Shown here: in pieces, positions 37,051-45,848 of the stretch
Numbering within the stretch: the first letter of the stretch is position 1
Layout: the number at the start of each line of letters is the position of its first letter
Assembly: GCF_030162935.1 (NCBI RefSeq)
Contig: NZ_JASAUZ010000005.1
Coordinates: 29,151 to 93,150 of the forward strand
Length of the DNA: 64,000 nucleotides
Direction of reading: 5' to 3'
Source: Comamonas halotolerans
GTDB taxonomy: Bacteria > Pseudomonadota > Gammaproteobacteria > Burkholderiales > Burkholderiaceae_C
Notes under the pieces: generated by a model
What the model was told of the DNA's origin: nothing
The model's input: only the letters and a program-made list of their open reading frames with translations
Database searches by the model: none
Position numbers and translations under genes: made by a program

Positions 37051-37356
37051 TTAATGCAAACAGGTGCCGGGTTGGGGTGTATGCGTAGAAAAATCCACCT
37101 TGCTGAGCCACGGCTCCGCCAAAATGCGTATTTGTGCATCATTGCGCAAAATGTTTAGCATGATTTTAGACTTCTGCTGGCGCTGCTCTTTTGACAGTTC
37201 TGTCATTTTTGCCTGTTCGCGCAGCTCATTAATCAGAACTTTGCAGTTCTTCTCATGCGCATATAGCTCATCCCACGCGCTATTTTTAGCAGCGGCAAGC
37301 ATTAGCATGCTTGCTTGCTCGATTTTTTCGTAGTAATCAATAATAGAGCGTGACAT
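37051..37356 (-). CDS. fliT: FliT-like flagellar chaperone
   Basis: A 101-residue, charged, helical protein (MSRSIIDYYEKIEQASMLML, later NELREQAKMTELSKEQRQQKSKIMLNILRND) without signal or membrane segment. Position after fliD and fliS, together with size and the -IILNILRND-like pattern, fit FliT, the chaperone of the cap protein FliD. Primary sequence conservation in this family is weak, so context carries much of the call. The gene and its 19-bp gap from fliS are markedly AT-rich compared with the neighbourhood, and no Shine-Dalgarno is visible. Confidence 0.75.
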   Translation of the reverse strand: MSRSIIDYYEKIEQASMLMLAAAKNSAWDELYAHEKNCKVLINELREQAKMTELSKEQRQQKSKIMLNILRNDAQIRILAEPWLSKVDFSTHTPQPGTCLH

Positions 37357-37375
37357 ATATATTTATATTAGGTAT

Positions 37376-37777
37376 TTAATGCACCTGCGGGCCAATTTCT
37401 TTCCAAGCACTCGCAATGGGTTCAATGATTTTCAGAACATCCTCAAGCTTATGTTCATCGTTTTTTAAATTGGCTGTTGTTAATTCTACGATGCAAAAAT
37501 CATAGATATTGCGCAAATTGTCGGCCAATTCACCGCCTTGTTCGAGGTTTAAACCAGCCTTGAGGCCTTCTTCCAAAATGCGCGCAGCCTTGCCCAAGGC
37601 TTTGCCTTTTTCTTCAACTTCACCGCGTGCCATGGCGCCGCGGCCTTTGTTGATGCTATCGATCAAACCTTCGAACAGCATGTCAATCAATTTGTGTGGG
37701 CTGGAGGCGGCAATGCCCGATTGCACAGCTACTTCGCCATAGGTTTTGGCTGCGCTGAAAGAGCTAGTAAAACTCAT
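37376..37777 (-). CDS. fliS: Flagellin export chaperone FliS
   Basis: The start at 37777 (MSFTSSFSAAKTYGEVAVQSGIAASSPHKLIDMLFEGL) gives 133 residues with the FliS signature: the early tyrosine, the SPHKLI.MLFEG motif and the C-terminal LNLEQGGELADNLRNIYDF. It binds the C-terminus of flagellin and prevents early polymerisation. It lies 15 bp downstream of fliD. Confidence 0.95.
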   Translation of the reverse strand: MSFTSSFSAAKTYGEVAVQSGIAASSPHKLIDMLFEGLIDSINKGRGAMARGEVEEKGKALGKAARILEEGLKAGLNLEQGGELADNLRNIYDFCIVELTTANLKNDEHKLEDVLKIIEPIASAWKEIGPQVH

Positions 37778-37792
37778 AAAAAATCCTTGCAA

Positions 37793-39181
37793 TTAACTGC
37801 TGCTCTTATTCCATTGCTTGATTTGCTGAGACACATAGGCATCCAGCGCATTGAGAGAGGCCATTTTCGTGTCCAGCGCAGAATATTGCGCACGTAAACG
37901 TGCCTCAACGGAGGCTGCGCGGTCATTGACCTTGTCTTGCTCCGAGGTATTGCGTTTGGATGCTTTGTTCAAAGAATCGGTTTTGGTGTCCAGAATTCCG
38001 TTGGAATCTTGAATGGACTTGGTATATGCCAGCATTTTGTCAGCAAAACCATCCGAGCCTTCTGCAAAAAATTTGGCCATTTCAGAGGGGTTTTTCTGTA
38101 GCCCTTCTTTGAGTTTGGACTCATTGATGGACATGGTGCCCCCAGTCTTTATATCAACACCAATATCTGATAGGCGGCTGAAAACAGCAGATGTGCTCGA
38201 TGAATCAGAAAATGCACGGCGCAAGCTGTTCTGCAAATTCACGATTGTGCTGTCACCCTGAAAAATACCCGCAGTTTTGGTGGATTCTTCGTATTTGGTG
38301 CTGATGCTCAGCAGGCTGTTGAGCTCGTTGTAAGCCGTCACAAACTCTGTAATGTGCTTTTGCAGGGTTTCAGTGTCGGTGCTCACGGTCAGCGTGCTGG
38401 TGCCGGTTGTTGCAGCAGTGAAGCTCAGGCCCTGAATGATATTGTCAAAGGTGTTGCTGCTGGAGGAGACGTTCACGCCATTGATGGTGGCTTGCGCATT
38501 GGCTGCCGCAGTGAAGGCGCCGGATGCGCTGGCATCATCGGTCTTGCTGCTCAGCAAACTATTGTCTGTGCCGTTGTAGTTCAGCGCGCTCAGATCGCCG
38601 GTGCCGGTAATGGTGAATTGGTGGTCCGTGCCTGTCTGTGTGGAGGACAGCACCAATCGTTGCCCTGTTCCATCATTCAGGATGGATGCGCTTACGCCAC
38701 CATTGGCCTTGTTGATGGCTGCCGCCACTTGCTCCAGGCTGCTACCTGCCGCAATGTTGATTTCTACAGCCTCGGCGCTTCCGTCACCTACCTGCAAGCT
38801 CAGTGTGCCGCCTTGAGCGAATGCATGGTCTGCAGCAAAGCGACCCGATGTCATGCTTTGAGACTTGGCGGTGGCTGTGATGTCAATCGTGTAATTGCCG
38901 GGCACGGCGTTGCTGCCAGTGCTGGCGCTGAGTACGGAGGCGTTGGATGAGCTGACAGCCATGGCGGATGACCAACTGCTGGCATCCGAGAGAATTTTGA
39001 GTTTGTCTTCCAAAGTGGCGGCCAAAGACTTGAGCTGTGACACTATGGACAGACGTGTTTGAATCAGACTGGCTTCTGATTTCAGCGGGGTCAGGCGGCT
39101 TTTTTCTAAAGTCACCAATTGCGTGATGATGCTCTCGGCCTCCAAGCCGCTACCAATACCAATTGAGCTAATAGAAGCCAT
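37793..39181 (-). CDS. fliD: Filament cap protein FliD
   Basis: The start at 39181 (MASISSIGIGSGLEAESIITQLVTLEKSRLTPLK) gives 462 residues with the conserved FliD N-terminus. The middle is Ser/Thr-rich and variable, and the C-terminal coiled region includes ALDTKMASLNALDAYVSQQIKQW. FliD caps the filament and folds incoming flagellin. It is read after fliC copy 1 across a 126-bp structured gap. Confidence 0.95.
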   Translation of the reverse strand: MASISSIGIGSGLEAESIITQLVTLEKSRLTPLKSEASLIQTRLSIVSQLKSLAATLEDKLKILSDASSWSSAMAVSSSNASVLSASTGSNAVPGNYTIDITATAKSQSMTSGRFAADHAFAQGGTLSLQVGDGSAEAVEINIAAGSSLEQVAAAINKANGGVSASILNDGTGQRLVLSSTQTGTDHQFTITGTGDLSALNYNGTDNSLLSSKTDDASASGAFTAAANAQATINGVNVSSSSNTFDNIIQGLSFTAATTGTSTLTVSTDTETLQKHITEFVTAYNELNSLLSISTKYEESTKTAGIFQGDSTIVNLQNSLRRAFSDSSSTSAVFSRLSDIGVDIKTGGTMSINESKLKEGLQKNPSEMAKFFAEGSDGFADKMLAYTKSIQDSNGILDTKTDSLNKASKRNTSEQDKVNDRAASVEARLRAQYSALDTKMASLNALDAYVSQQIKQWNKSSS

Positions 39182-39233
39182 GGTGCTAAACCCTTGTGCT
39201 GGTTGAAAAGCTGTGTAGACATGTGCCACGCAA

Positions 39234-39306
39234 CGCTGCCGCCTGAGGGCGGTAGCGTGTGTGTGTGTGGCAGTCCTAAGTGGTTTTCGGCAAAGCTGCC
39301 GAAAAC
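39234..39306 (-). repeat. Two stem-loops and a (GT)6 tract between fliC copy 1 and fliD
   Basis: Right after the flagellin stop, GTTTTCGGCA (39283-39292) pairs perfectly with TGCCGAAAAC (39297-39306). Further on, CGCTGCCGCC (39234-39243) pairs with GGCGGTAGCG (39248-39257) with one wobble. Between them lies a (GT)6G dinucleotide tract at 39257-39269. Neither hairpin has a following T-run on the minus strand. They may stabilise the flagellin mRNA end or reduce read-through into fliD. Confidence 0.55.
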
Positions 39307-39307
39307 T

Positions 39308-40156
39308 TTAGTTTTGCAGCAGCGCGAGCACGGATTGAGGTTGCTGGTTGGCCTGGGCCACCATGGCCATGCCAGCCTGTTGCAGTACCTGTGCGCGGCT
39401 CAGGTTGGCGGTTTCCTGTGCAAAGTCTGCGTCCATGATACGGCTGCGCGCAGCGGTCTGATTCTCAGCAGCCACTTGCAGGTTGGAGATGATGGCTTCA
39501 AAGCGGTTTTGGAAAGCACCGAAGGTGGAGCGCAGCAGGTTCACTTCATCCAGCGCGGCGTCGATGGCTTCCATTGCAGTATGGGCTGTCGCGGATGTGG
39601 CACCCAGTGTGGCTGTGGCACCCTGAGTGTCCCCCATGCCAGTGACCATATTCGTTGTCGTGATGTCCACGGTATCTACGCTGGCGGTAGTGTTTGCGCC
39701 AACTTGAAATGTGAACACGCCAGCATTGCCGCCCGCGCCTGTCAGCAGCTCTTGTCCGTTGAAGGTTGTGCCTTTGATGATGCGCTCGTTTTCCAGGGCC
39801 AGTTGCTTGTATTCATTGTCCAAGGCTTGGCGGTCCGAAGCGCCATTGGTGTCGTTGGCCGATTGCACAGCCAGTTCACGCATGCGCTGCAGATTGTCGC
39901 CAATCTTGCCCAGGGCACCTTCGGCGGTTTGCGCCAGAGAAATACCGTCATTGGCATTGCGAATGGCCACATTCATGCCACGCACCTGGGTATTCATGCG
40001 CTCGGCAATGGCCAGACCTGCTGCATCGTCCTTGGCGCTGTTGACGCGCACGCCGGAAGACAGACGCTGCATGGCGGTGGCCTGAGCGCCTTGCGAGGAG
40101 GCCAGATTGCGCTGCGCGTTCAGCGAGGCGAGGTTGGTATTAATAATGGAAGGCAT
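39308..40156 (-). CDS. fliC: Flagellin (copy 1)
   Basis: The start at 40156 (MPSIINTNLASLNAQRNLASSQGAQATAMQRLSSGVRVNSAKDDAAGLAIAERM) gives a 282-residue flagellin. It has the conserved D0/D1 termini and a short central region (about 130-190), so outer domains D2/D3 are absent. The C-terminus reads MDADFAQETANLSRAQVLQQAGMAMVAQANQ. It shares near-identical ends with the second flagellin upstream but differs in the centre. Confidence 0.95.
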   Translation of the reverse strand: MPSIINTNLASLNAQRNLASSQGAQATAMQRLSSGVRVNSAKDDAAGLAIAERMNTQVRGMNVAIRNANDGISLAQTAEGALGKIGDNLQRMRELAVQSANDTNGASDRQALDNEYKQLALENERIIKGTTFNGQELLTGAGGNAGVFTFQVGANTTASVDTVDITTTNMVTGMGDTQGATATLGATSATAHTAMEAIDAALDEVNLLRSTFGAFQNRFEAIISNLQVAAENQTAARSRIMDADFAQETANLSRAQVLQQAGMAMVAQANQQPQSVLALLQN

Positions 40157-40277
40157 TGCACGACTCCTATAGGGCGGCTGTAAACCGATGAACAAATGTC
40201 AGCGGTGGCCGCCGACTGCGCTACACACGCCTGCAAGCAGTCGCAATCAGTATGCGTGCCACTACCCGCAGGTTTTC

Positions 40278-40285
40278 TTATCGGT
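40278..40285 (-). promoter_or_regulatory. Possible sigma-28 -10 element of fliC copy 1
   Basis: ACCGATAA on the minus strand is one mismatch from GCCGATAA and lies about 120 bp before the flagellin start. The expected TAAAGTTT-like -35 is not seen at 11-bp spacing, so the assignment is weak. Confidence 0.35.
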
Positions 40286-40470
40286 TTGCATTGTCGAGCG
40301 CCAGGGAGTTGGGCAATTGGGTGATAAGCAGGGGCTTTTCCGCGGATTAAGAGGGTTTGGCCGCGATGGCCATGCGGTTCAGTGCCGAATGTTGCAGAGG
40401 GGGCTGTGCACTGTCTGCATCACCACGAAAGGCGGAAGTGTTGGTTGAGCAATTGCATGCGTCACGGCAT

Positions 40471-40501
40471 AAAAAAAGCCCTGCGGCGTATGCCGCAGGG
40501 C
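40471..40501 (-). terminator. Intrinsic terminator after flagellin copy 2
   Basis: GCCCTGCGGC (40478-40487) is a perfect inverted repeat of GCCGCAGGGC (40492-40501) with a 4-base loop. On the minus strand it is followed by seven Ts (plus-strand 40471-40477). It lies 29 bp after the stop. This strong signal makes copy 2 a single-gene transcript. Confidence 0.92.
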
Positions 40502-40530
40502 TTGGGATATGGTGCGTGTGCAGCGGGTGA

Positions 40531-41373
40531 TTAACGCAGCAGCGACAGCACGTTTTGTGGCAGCTGGTTGGCCTGGGCCACCATGGCCATGCCAGCCTGT
40601 TGCAGAACTTGTGCGCGGCTCAGGTTGGCGGTTTCCTGTGCAAAGTCGGCATCCATGATGCGGCCGCGAGAAGCAGATGCATTCTCGGAAGCGATCTGCA
40701 GGTTGCTTACAACAGCTTCAAATCGGTTTTGCACAGCACCCAATTCAGCACGAGCGCTATTGATGGTGGTCAGGTCTTTATCGATGTTTTCGATGACCTT
40801 CAGAACATCGGCGTTGGCGGTCAGGGCTGCGCCGGCGTCGTCACCAATTTTGTCTGTCAGTGATGTCAGGCCAGTCACGTCAACACCGTTGACATCAATG
40901 GTGTCTACCCCTGCGGTGGTGCCTGCGCCAACCTGGAAGGTGATGGCGTCGGCATTGTTCAGCAGTGACTTGCCGTTGAAGTTGGTGCTTGCAGCAACGC
41001 GTGTGATTTCAGCGGACAGTTGTGCAAACTCTTTTTGCAGGGCTTGCTGGTCGGTGATGCTGTTGGTGCCGTTGGCGGATTGCACGGCCAGTTCACGCAT
41101 GCGTTGCAGGTTGTCACCCACCTTGCCCAGGGCGCCTTCTGCTGTCTGGGCCAGCGAGATACCGTCGTTGGCATTGCGCACAGCCACATTCATGCCACGT
41201 ACCTGAGCGTTCATGCGCTCGGCAATGGCCAGGCCTGCTGCATCGTCCTTGGCGCTGTTGACACGCAGACCCGAAGACAGTCGTTGCATGGCAGTAGCCT
41301 GCGCGCCTTGCGAGCCCGCCAGGTTGCGCTGGGCGTTCAAAGACTGGAGGTTGGTGTTGATGGTCAAGGCCAT
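40531..41373 (-). CDS. Flagellin (copy 2)
   Basis: The start at 41373 (MALTINTNLQSLNAQRNLAGSQGAQATAMQRLSSGLRVNSAKDDAAGLAIAERM) gives 280 residues. It is a minimal D0/D1 flagellin like its neighbour, ending GMAMVAQANQLPQNVLSLLR. The central segment (about 120-200) differs from copy 1, and the terminal helices are almost the same. It is transcribed alone and closed by a strong terminator. Which copy dominates the filament cannot be told from sequence. Confidence 0.95.
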   Translation of the reverse strand: MALTINTNLQSLNAQRNLAGSQGAQATAMQRLSSGLRVNSAKDDAAGLAIAERMNAQVRGMNVAVRNANDGISLAQTAEGALGKVGDNLQRMRELAVQSANGTNSITDQQALQKEFAQLSAEITRVAASTNFNGKSLLNNADAITFQVGAGTTAGVDTIDVNGVDVTGLTSLTDKIGDDAGAALTANADVLKVIENIDKDLTTINSARAELGAVQNRFEAVVSNLQIASENASASRGRIMDADFAQETANLSRAQVLQQAGMAMVAQANQLPQNVLSLLR

Positions 41374-41412
41374 GGTGTGTACTCCTAAGAAAGAGGGTGC
41401 GTTATCAAGATC

Positions 41413-41439
41413 AATTCCGTCCGGCTGGTACAAACTTTG
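41413..41439 (-). promoter_or_regulatory. Possible sigma-28 promoter of flagellin copy 2
   Basis: CAAAGTTT is followed after 11 bases by ACGGAATT, about 40 bp upstream of the flagellin start. The -35 half is good and the -10 half poor. It is the mirror image of the situation at copy 1, which has a good -10 and a poor -35. Confidence 0.35.
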
Positions 41440-41688
41440 TATGGTGCCGGCGCGCAACAGGTTTCAGGCTATAGGCTTGGTCTGGTTGACGGCGGCCGGT
41501 TGGCGTTGATCCCTTGTTGAGTTGTTTTTCGGAGCTTGGCGCACGAACTTAAGGGCTGGAATGTGGTTTTGCCTTTGTTTGGTGTTTTGTTGCTTAAAAG
41601 TTTTTATTTGCGCAGTTTTTGTGCGCATTCGAAGGGTCGCTTTAAGTTGATGTATGAATGTGTGGTCAAGCAGTGGCAATACAAAAAC

Positions 41689-41724
41689 AAAAAGTTGGGC
41701 TGCCCATGGGCAGCCCAACTTTTT
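41689..41724. terminator. Bidirectional terminator downstream of fliE
   Basis: GTTGGGCTGCCC (41694-41705) and GGGCAGCCCAAC (41708-41719) form a perfect 12-bp inverted repeat. An A-run stands on the left (41689-41693) and a T-run on the right (41720-41724), so it can end transcription in both directions. fliE stops 30 bp away on the minus strand. Confidence 0.9.
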
Positions 41725-41753
41725 GACTCTTTCTTGGCCAGGTGCAGCAGGCC

Positions 41754-42077
41754 TTAAACCTGCATATTCATTACATCGGTGTAGGCCTGAACAAGACGGT
41801 TGCGGACATGCAAGGTGGCCTGAAAGCCAATTTGTGCCTTTTGCATGGCCACCATGGTTTCTTCAAGGCTGACTGAAGGGTTTTCCAGTTGCACTTGGGT
41901 TTGCAGGTGAGAGGAGTGGTTTTGTGCCGCGCTGACAGAGCGCAGGGCACTTTCCAGTGCAGAGCTGAAGCCATGGCCTTCGGCTTCCGCTTGCTGCACG
42001 GGCTTGGTCAAGCGCTGTGCCATGTCGCTGGACATGGTGGTCAACGGAGAGGTGGCGCTATGAAGACGAAGATCCAT
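41754..42077 (-). CDS. fliE: MS-ring/rod adaptor FliE
   Basis: The start at 42077 (MDLRLHSATSPLTTMSSDMAQRL) gives 107 residues, the normal FliE size. The conserved C-terminal half reads NPSVSLEETMVAMQKAQIGFQATLHVRNRLVQAYTDVMNMQV. FliE connects the MS ring to the rod. It is divergent from fliF across 183 bp and is a single-gene transcript. Confidence 0.94.
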   Translation of the reverse strand: MDLRLHSATSPLTTMSSDMAQRLTKPVQQAEAEGHGFSSALESALRSVSAAQNHSSHLQTQVQLENPSVSLEETMVAMQKAQIGFQATLHVRNRLVQAYTDVMNMQV

Positions 42078-42260
42078 GTTTTTTTCCCGGAACGCGTGAT
42101 TGGTTCGATGGCCGCAATCGTAGGCAAATGTAAACAGTCCATCTGCGCGAATAAGTGGGGAAACGGGGGCCTTATCCAGGGAACACTTGTGCGGGAAATT
42201 TGAATAATCGGCAGCACGTTGGGCTCCGTGTCGGGCCCAAGCACCCATTTGGAAAAGAAC

Positions 42261-43955
42261 ATGTCCGCAGTTGCTGAAATTCCTGTTGCTCAAAACCCTG
42301 CTGTCGCAAGTGCTGCTACCTGGCAGCAGCGACTGGCTGGGCTAGACCGCAATCAACGCATCTTGTGGGGTGCTGTGGGCGCGCTCGTCGTGGCGGGCCT
42401 GGTCGCTGCATTGGTCTTTAGCCGTCAGCCTGATTACCGCGTGTTGTTCAGCAACCTGAGCGACAAGGATGGGGGCGCCATTGTGTCGCAGCTGGCGTCG
42501 ATGAATGTGCCGTACAAATATACGGAAGGTGGCGGTGCAATCATGATCCCTGCAGACCGCATTCATGATGTGCGTCTGAAGCTTGCTACACAGGGCTTGC
42601 CCAAGGGGGCGGTGTCTGGCTTTGAAATCATGGAGTCCAGCAAGTTCGGGATCACGCAGTTTCAAGAACGTGTGAATTACCAGCGCGGACTGGAAGGTGA
42701 GCTGACCCGCTCCATTCTGGGCTTGTCAGCGGTGCAAAACGCGCGTGTGCACTTGGCGTTGCCCAATCAGAATGGTTTTTTCCGTGAGCAGCAAAAGCCC
42801 TCAGCTTCCGTGCTGCTGACGCTGTATCCCGGACGCATGCTGGACCGTACGCAGATCGCCGGCATTGTGCATCTGATCTCTTCAAGCGTGCCGGAGATGT
42901 TGCCTGGCGCGGTGAGCGTGGTGGATGACTCAGGCAAGCTGCTGTCACAAACAAGCAATCCGGAAGACAGCCCCGTCAATCTGCAGCAACTGATGTACCA
43001 GCAGCAACTGGAAAAGCAATACACGCAGCGCATTCTGGATATCCTGGAGCCTGTGGTGGGCAAGGGCAATGTGAAGGCGCAGGTGACGGCGGAGTTGGAC
43101 TTCTCTCGCTCTGAGTCAACTTCCGAGTTGCATGCCCCCAACCAGGGGCAGGCCCCCAGCGCCATTCGCAGCCAGCAAGTGCTGGAGTCAACGGGTGAGA
43201 AAGAGCCTGTGCCTCCAACAGGCGTCCCTGGTGCGGTGAGCAATCAGCCGCCGCAAACGGCCGCAGCGCCCATCAACGGTGCAGCGCCAACGTTGCAGGC
43301 TGCCAATGGTCAGAACACCAATATTCTGACCATTCCCGGTAGCAAGCGGGAATCGGTCACCAACTATGAAGTCGACAAAACAGTGCGGGTCACGCGCAAC
43401 AGCACGGGGTCGATCAAACGCATGACGGCAGCAGTGGTGGTGAACTATTTGCCTGCTGTGGCTGCAGAGCCTGGTGCGGCCTTGGCGCCTCAAGCGCTGA
43501 CGCAAGCGCAACAGGATCAGATGCTGGCACTGGTGCGCGAAACTATTGGATTCAATGCCGAACGCGGTGACTCTGTGAATTTGATGAATACGCCTTTCCT
43601 GCAGGAGGCACGACAGGCATCGGATTTGCCAGTCTGGCAGCAGCCTGAAACCATCGAACTGGTCAAAACAATCATGTGGCCAGTAGGTCTGGTGCTGGCG
43701 GCACTGATCCTGATGTTCGGCGTGGTGCGACCGCTGCTCAAGGCGCGCAAGAAGAAAGAACTGGTTGAGCAGGCGCAACTGGATTTGCTGGAAGCGGAAG
43801 AACTGGAGCGCCCAGCGTTGGTTGCACCCGCCAAGCCGGGCGAGCCTACGCAGGAGCAAATCCGGCTGGAGCAAGCACGTGCGTTGGCCAAGCAGAACCC
43901 AATTGCAGTGGCCAATATTGTCAAGACCTGGGTCAATGGCGAGGGCGGCCACTAA
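42261..43955 (+). CDS. fliF: Flagellar MS-ring protein FliF
   Basis: The start at 42261 (MSAVAEIPVAQNPAVASAATWQQRL) has GGAAAAG upstream and gives 564 residues. An N-terminal membrane helix (ILWGAVGALVVAGLVAALVF) is followed by the FliF/YscJ ring-building region (DYRVLFSNLSDKDGGAIVSQLASMNVPYKY) and a second membrane helix near residue 475. The cytoplasmic tail binds FliG. First gene of fliFGHIJK. Confidence 0.96.
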   Translation: MSAVAEIPVAQNPAVASAATWQQRLAGLDRNQRILWGAVGALVVAGLVAALVFSRQPDYRVLFSNLSDKDGGAIVSQLASMNVPYKYTEGGGAIMIPADRIHDVRLKLATQGLPKGAVSGFEIMESSKFGITQFQERVNYQRGLEGELTRSILGLSAVQNARVHLALPNQNGFFREQQKPSASVLLTLYPGRMLDRTQIAGIVHLISSSVPEMLPGAVSVVDDSGKLLSQTSNPEDSPVNLQQLMYQQQLEKQYTQRILDILEPVVGKGNVKAQVTAELDFSRSESTSELHAPNQGQAPSAIRSQQVLESTGEKEPVPPTGVPGAVSNQPPQTAAAPINGAAPTLQAANGQNTNILTIPGSKRESVTNYEVDKTVRVTRNSTGSIKRMTAAVVVNYLPAVAAEPGAALAPQALTQAQQDQMLALVRETIGFNAERGDSVNLMNTPFLQEARQASDLPVWQQPETIELVKTIMWPVGLVLAALILMFGVVRPLLKARKKKELVEQAQLDLLEAEELERPALVAPAKPGEPTQEQIRLEQARALAKQNPIAVANIVKTWVNGEGGH

Positions 43956-44003
43956 GCAAGGGCTGCATGCATTGAACTATTCACAGAACATAAAGAGTTT
44001 GTC

Positions 44004-44999
44004 ATGGATGATCGAGGTCTGAACGACGCCGCCATTTTGCTGATGTCCCTGGGCGAGGAAGAGGCGGCTGAGGTGTTCAAACACCTGTCGCCCAAGGAAG
44101 TGCAGAAACTGGGTGAAACCATTGCGCGCATGCGTGGCGTGTCCAAGGAAAAAGTCGACTTTGTGATTGCCCGGTTTACGGATGACTGTGCTGCGCAAAG
44201 CCTGCTGGTGGAAGACGCCAGCGATTATGTGAAGTCGGTGCTGCGCCGTGCGTTGGGTGATGACAAGGCGGCGCTGCTGCTCGACCGCATCTTGCAAGGC
44301 GGTGATGTCTCTGGCATTGAAAGCCTGAAGTGGATGGATCCGGTGTCTGTCGCGGAATTGCTGCGCAATGAGCATCCCCAGATCGTGGCTGCGATTTTGG
44401 TGCACCTGGAGTTTGATCAGGCTGCCGCCGTGCTGATGCAACTGCCTGAGCGCCTGCGCAGTGAGGTGGTCTTGCGTGTGGCAACGCTGGAAGGCATTCA
44501 GCCCTCGGCGCTGAAAGATCTGAACGAGGTGCTCTACAAGGTACTCGCCGGTGGAGACAAGATTCGCAAAACTTCGCTGGGCGGGGTGAAGACGGCTGCA
44601 GAGATGATCAACCTGCTTGGCGGCAATGCCGATGTGGCTGTGCTGGACACCATCCGCAACTACGACGCGGATCTGGCCCAGAAGATCATGGACAAGATGT
44701 TCGTCTTTGACGATCTGGTCAAGCTTGATGACCGTTCACTCCAGCTGGTGCTGCGTGAAGTGGCCTCGGAGACGCTGATCGTGGCGCTCAAAGGTGGCTC
44801 CATGGAGGTGCGCGACAAGATTCTGGCAAATATGTCGATGCGTGCCGCCGCTGCACTGCGCGAAGACCTGGAGGCCCGTGGTCCTATGCGTCTGTCCGAG
44901 GTGGAGGCCCAGCAAAAGGAAATTCTCAAAGTGGTGCGTCGTCTGGCCGACGAAAACCAGATCACGCTGGGCGGTGGCCCGGAAGATAGCTTTGTCTAA
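44004..44999 (+). CDS. fliG: Motor switch protein FliG
   Basis: The 331-residue protein opens MDDRGLNDAAILLMSLGEEEAAEVFKHLSPKEVQKLGE. It carries the middle-domain EHPQ motif (LLRNEHPQIVAAIL) and the C-terminal torque helix, LDDRSLQLVLREV. FliG links the MS ring to the stator. It starts 48 bp after fliF. Confidence 0.97.
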   Translation: MDDRGLNDAAILLMSLGEEEAAEVFKHLSPKEVQKLGETIARMRGVSKEKVDFVIARFTDDCAAQSLLVEDASDYVKSVLRRALGDDKAALLLDRILQGGDVSGIESLKWMDPVSVAELLRNEHPQIVAAILVHLEFDQAAAVLMQLPERLRSEVVLRVATLEGIQPSALKDLNEVLYKVLAGGDKIRKTSLGGVKTAAEMINLLGGNADVAVLDTIRNYDADLAQKIMDKMFVFDDLVKLDDRSLQLVLREVASETLIVALKGGSMEVRDKILANMSMRAAAALREDLEARGPMRLSEVEAQQKEILKVVRRLADENQITLGGGPEDSFV

Positions 45000-45026
45000 G
45001 GCCTTCCAGGTAATAGCGAGTAGACG

Positions 45027-45848
45027 ATGACACGTTTTATTCCCAGCGAAGAAATCGACGACCAGCAGGTGCGGCAATGGCATTTTGGCGGTGTGCACGC
45101 AAGTGCACGCCGTGGCTTTGCCGCCATGCCGGAGATGACGCTTGATCCTGCATTGATTGAGTCGGCCGAAGCTGCTCAGCCAGAGTTTGCTGAGCAGGAG
45201 GAAGAGGCCGAGTTGCAAGCGCAAGCGCAGGCTCAGGAAGACGCGCAGCCAGTAGAGCCAGCAACGCCTACCTATACGGAAGAAGAACTGCAAACATTGC
45301 TGGAGCAGGCGCGCAACGAGGCTTACCAGCAAGGGCACGAGCAAGGCGAGCAGGACGCTGCGCAAACTTGGCAGGCGCGCATGTCGGACTATCAAAACAA
45401 TATGGGTCGAGAAACGGCGCAGCGTTTGAGTGAAGTGCTGCATGCCGCCCAAACCGGTGTGCAGGGCTTGCAGCAGCAAATGGCGCCTGACTTGCTGCAA
45501 CTCGCTTGTGACATTGCGCGGCAGGTGGTGCGCCAGGAGTTGCGCTGCAACCCCCAAGCGCTGCAGCCCGTGGTGGCTGAAGCGCTGGACATGCTGGGTG
45601 CAGAGACCAAGCCTGCGCTGGTGCGTTTGAACCCCGAGGACTTCAAGCAACTGGAAGCGCATTTGCGCGAAGCATTACCTAACCCCAAGGTGGAGTGGCT
45701 GGCCGATCCGAGCGTACCTGCGGGTGGCTGCATGGTGGAAAGCCAGGGCGCCCACATTGACGGTAGCCTGGAGCGTCGCTGGCAGCGTGCAGTTGCCGCC
45801 CTGGGGTTGGTGTCCACTTGGTATGAAGGCGCCTCCCATGGCAACTGA
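45027..45848 (+). CDS. fliH: Flagellar export ATPase regulator FliH
   Basis: The 273-residue protein has an acidic, Gln/Glu/Ala-rich central stretch (about 55-120), followed by the FliH/YscL domain ([32 protein letters not shown]). FliH holds FliI inactive and targets it to the export gate. It overlaps fliI by 11 bases. Confidence 0.93.
   Translation: MTRFIPSEEIDDQQVRQWHFGGVHASARRGFAAMPEMTLDPALIESAEAAQPEFAEQEEEAELQAQAQAQEDAQPVEPATPTYTEEELQTLLEQARNEAYQQGHEQGEQDAAQTWQARMSDYQNNMGRETAQRLSEVLHAAQTGVQGLQQQMAPDLLQLACDIARQVVRQELRCNPQALQPVVAEALDMLGAETKPALVRLNPEDFKQLEAHLREALPNPKVEWLADPSVPAGGCMVESQGAHIDGSLERRWQRAVAALGLVSTWYEGASHGN

Larger units (their letters stand above)
40157..40530. other. 374-bp gap between the two flagellin genes
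   Basis: It contains the terminator of the upstream flagellin (40471-40501) and the promoter region of fliC copy 1. On the minus strand, ACCGATAA (40285-40278) matches 7 of 8 bases of the sigma-28 -10 element, but at the standard 11-bp spacing the -35 position (CTGGCGCT) does not fit. No protein-coding gene is supported here. Confidence 0.5.
41374..41753. other. 380-bp gap between fliE and flagellin copy 2
   Basis: It holds the flagellin copy 2 upstream region and the fliE terminator (41689-41724). The right part (about 41570-41695) is AT-rich. A -35-like CAAAGTTT (minus, 41439-41432) matches 7 of 8 bases of the FliA consensus, but the sequence 11 bp on, ACGGAATT, is a poor -10. The open frames crossing the terminator palindrome are not credible genes. 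Confidence 0.5.

Noticed and set aside
40270..40312. Possible sigma-54 promoter upstream of flagellin copy 1
   Set aside because: The TGGC and GC elements on the minus strand are separated by 11 rather than the required 10 bases, and the match is otherwise poor.
41536..41757. Short plus-strand frame in the fliE-flagellin gap
   Set aside because: It reads straight through the perfect terminator palindrome and has no Shine-Dalgarno or homology.
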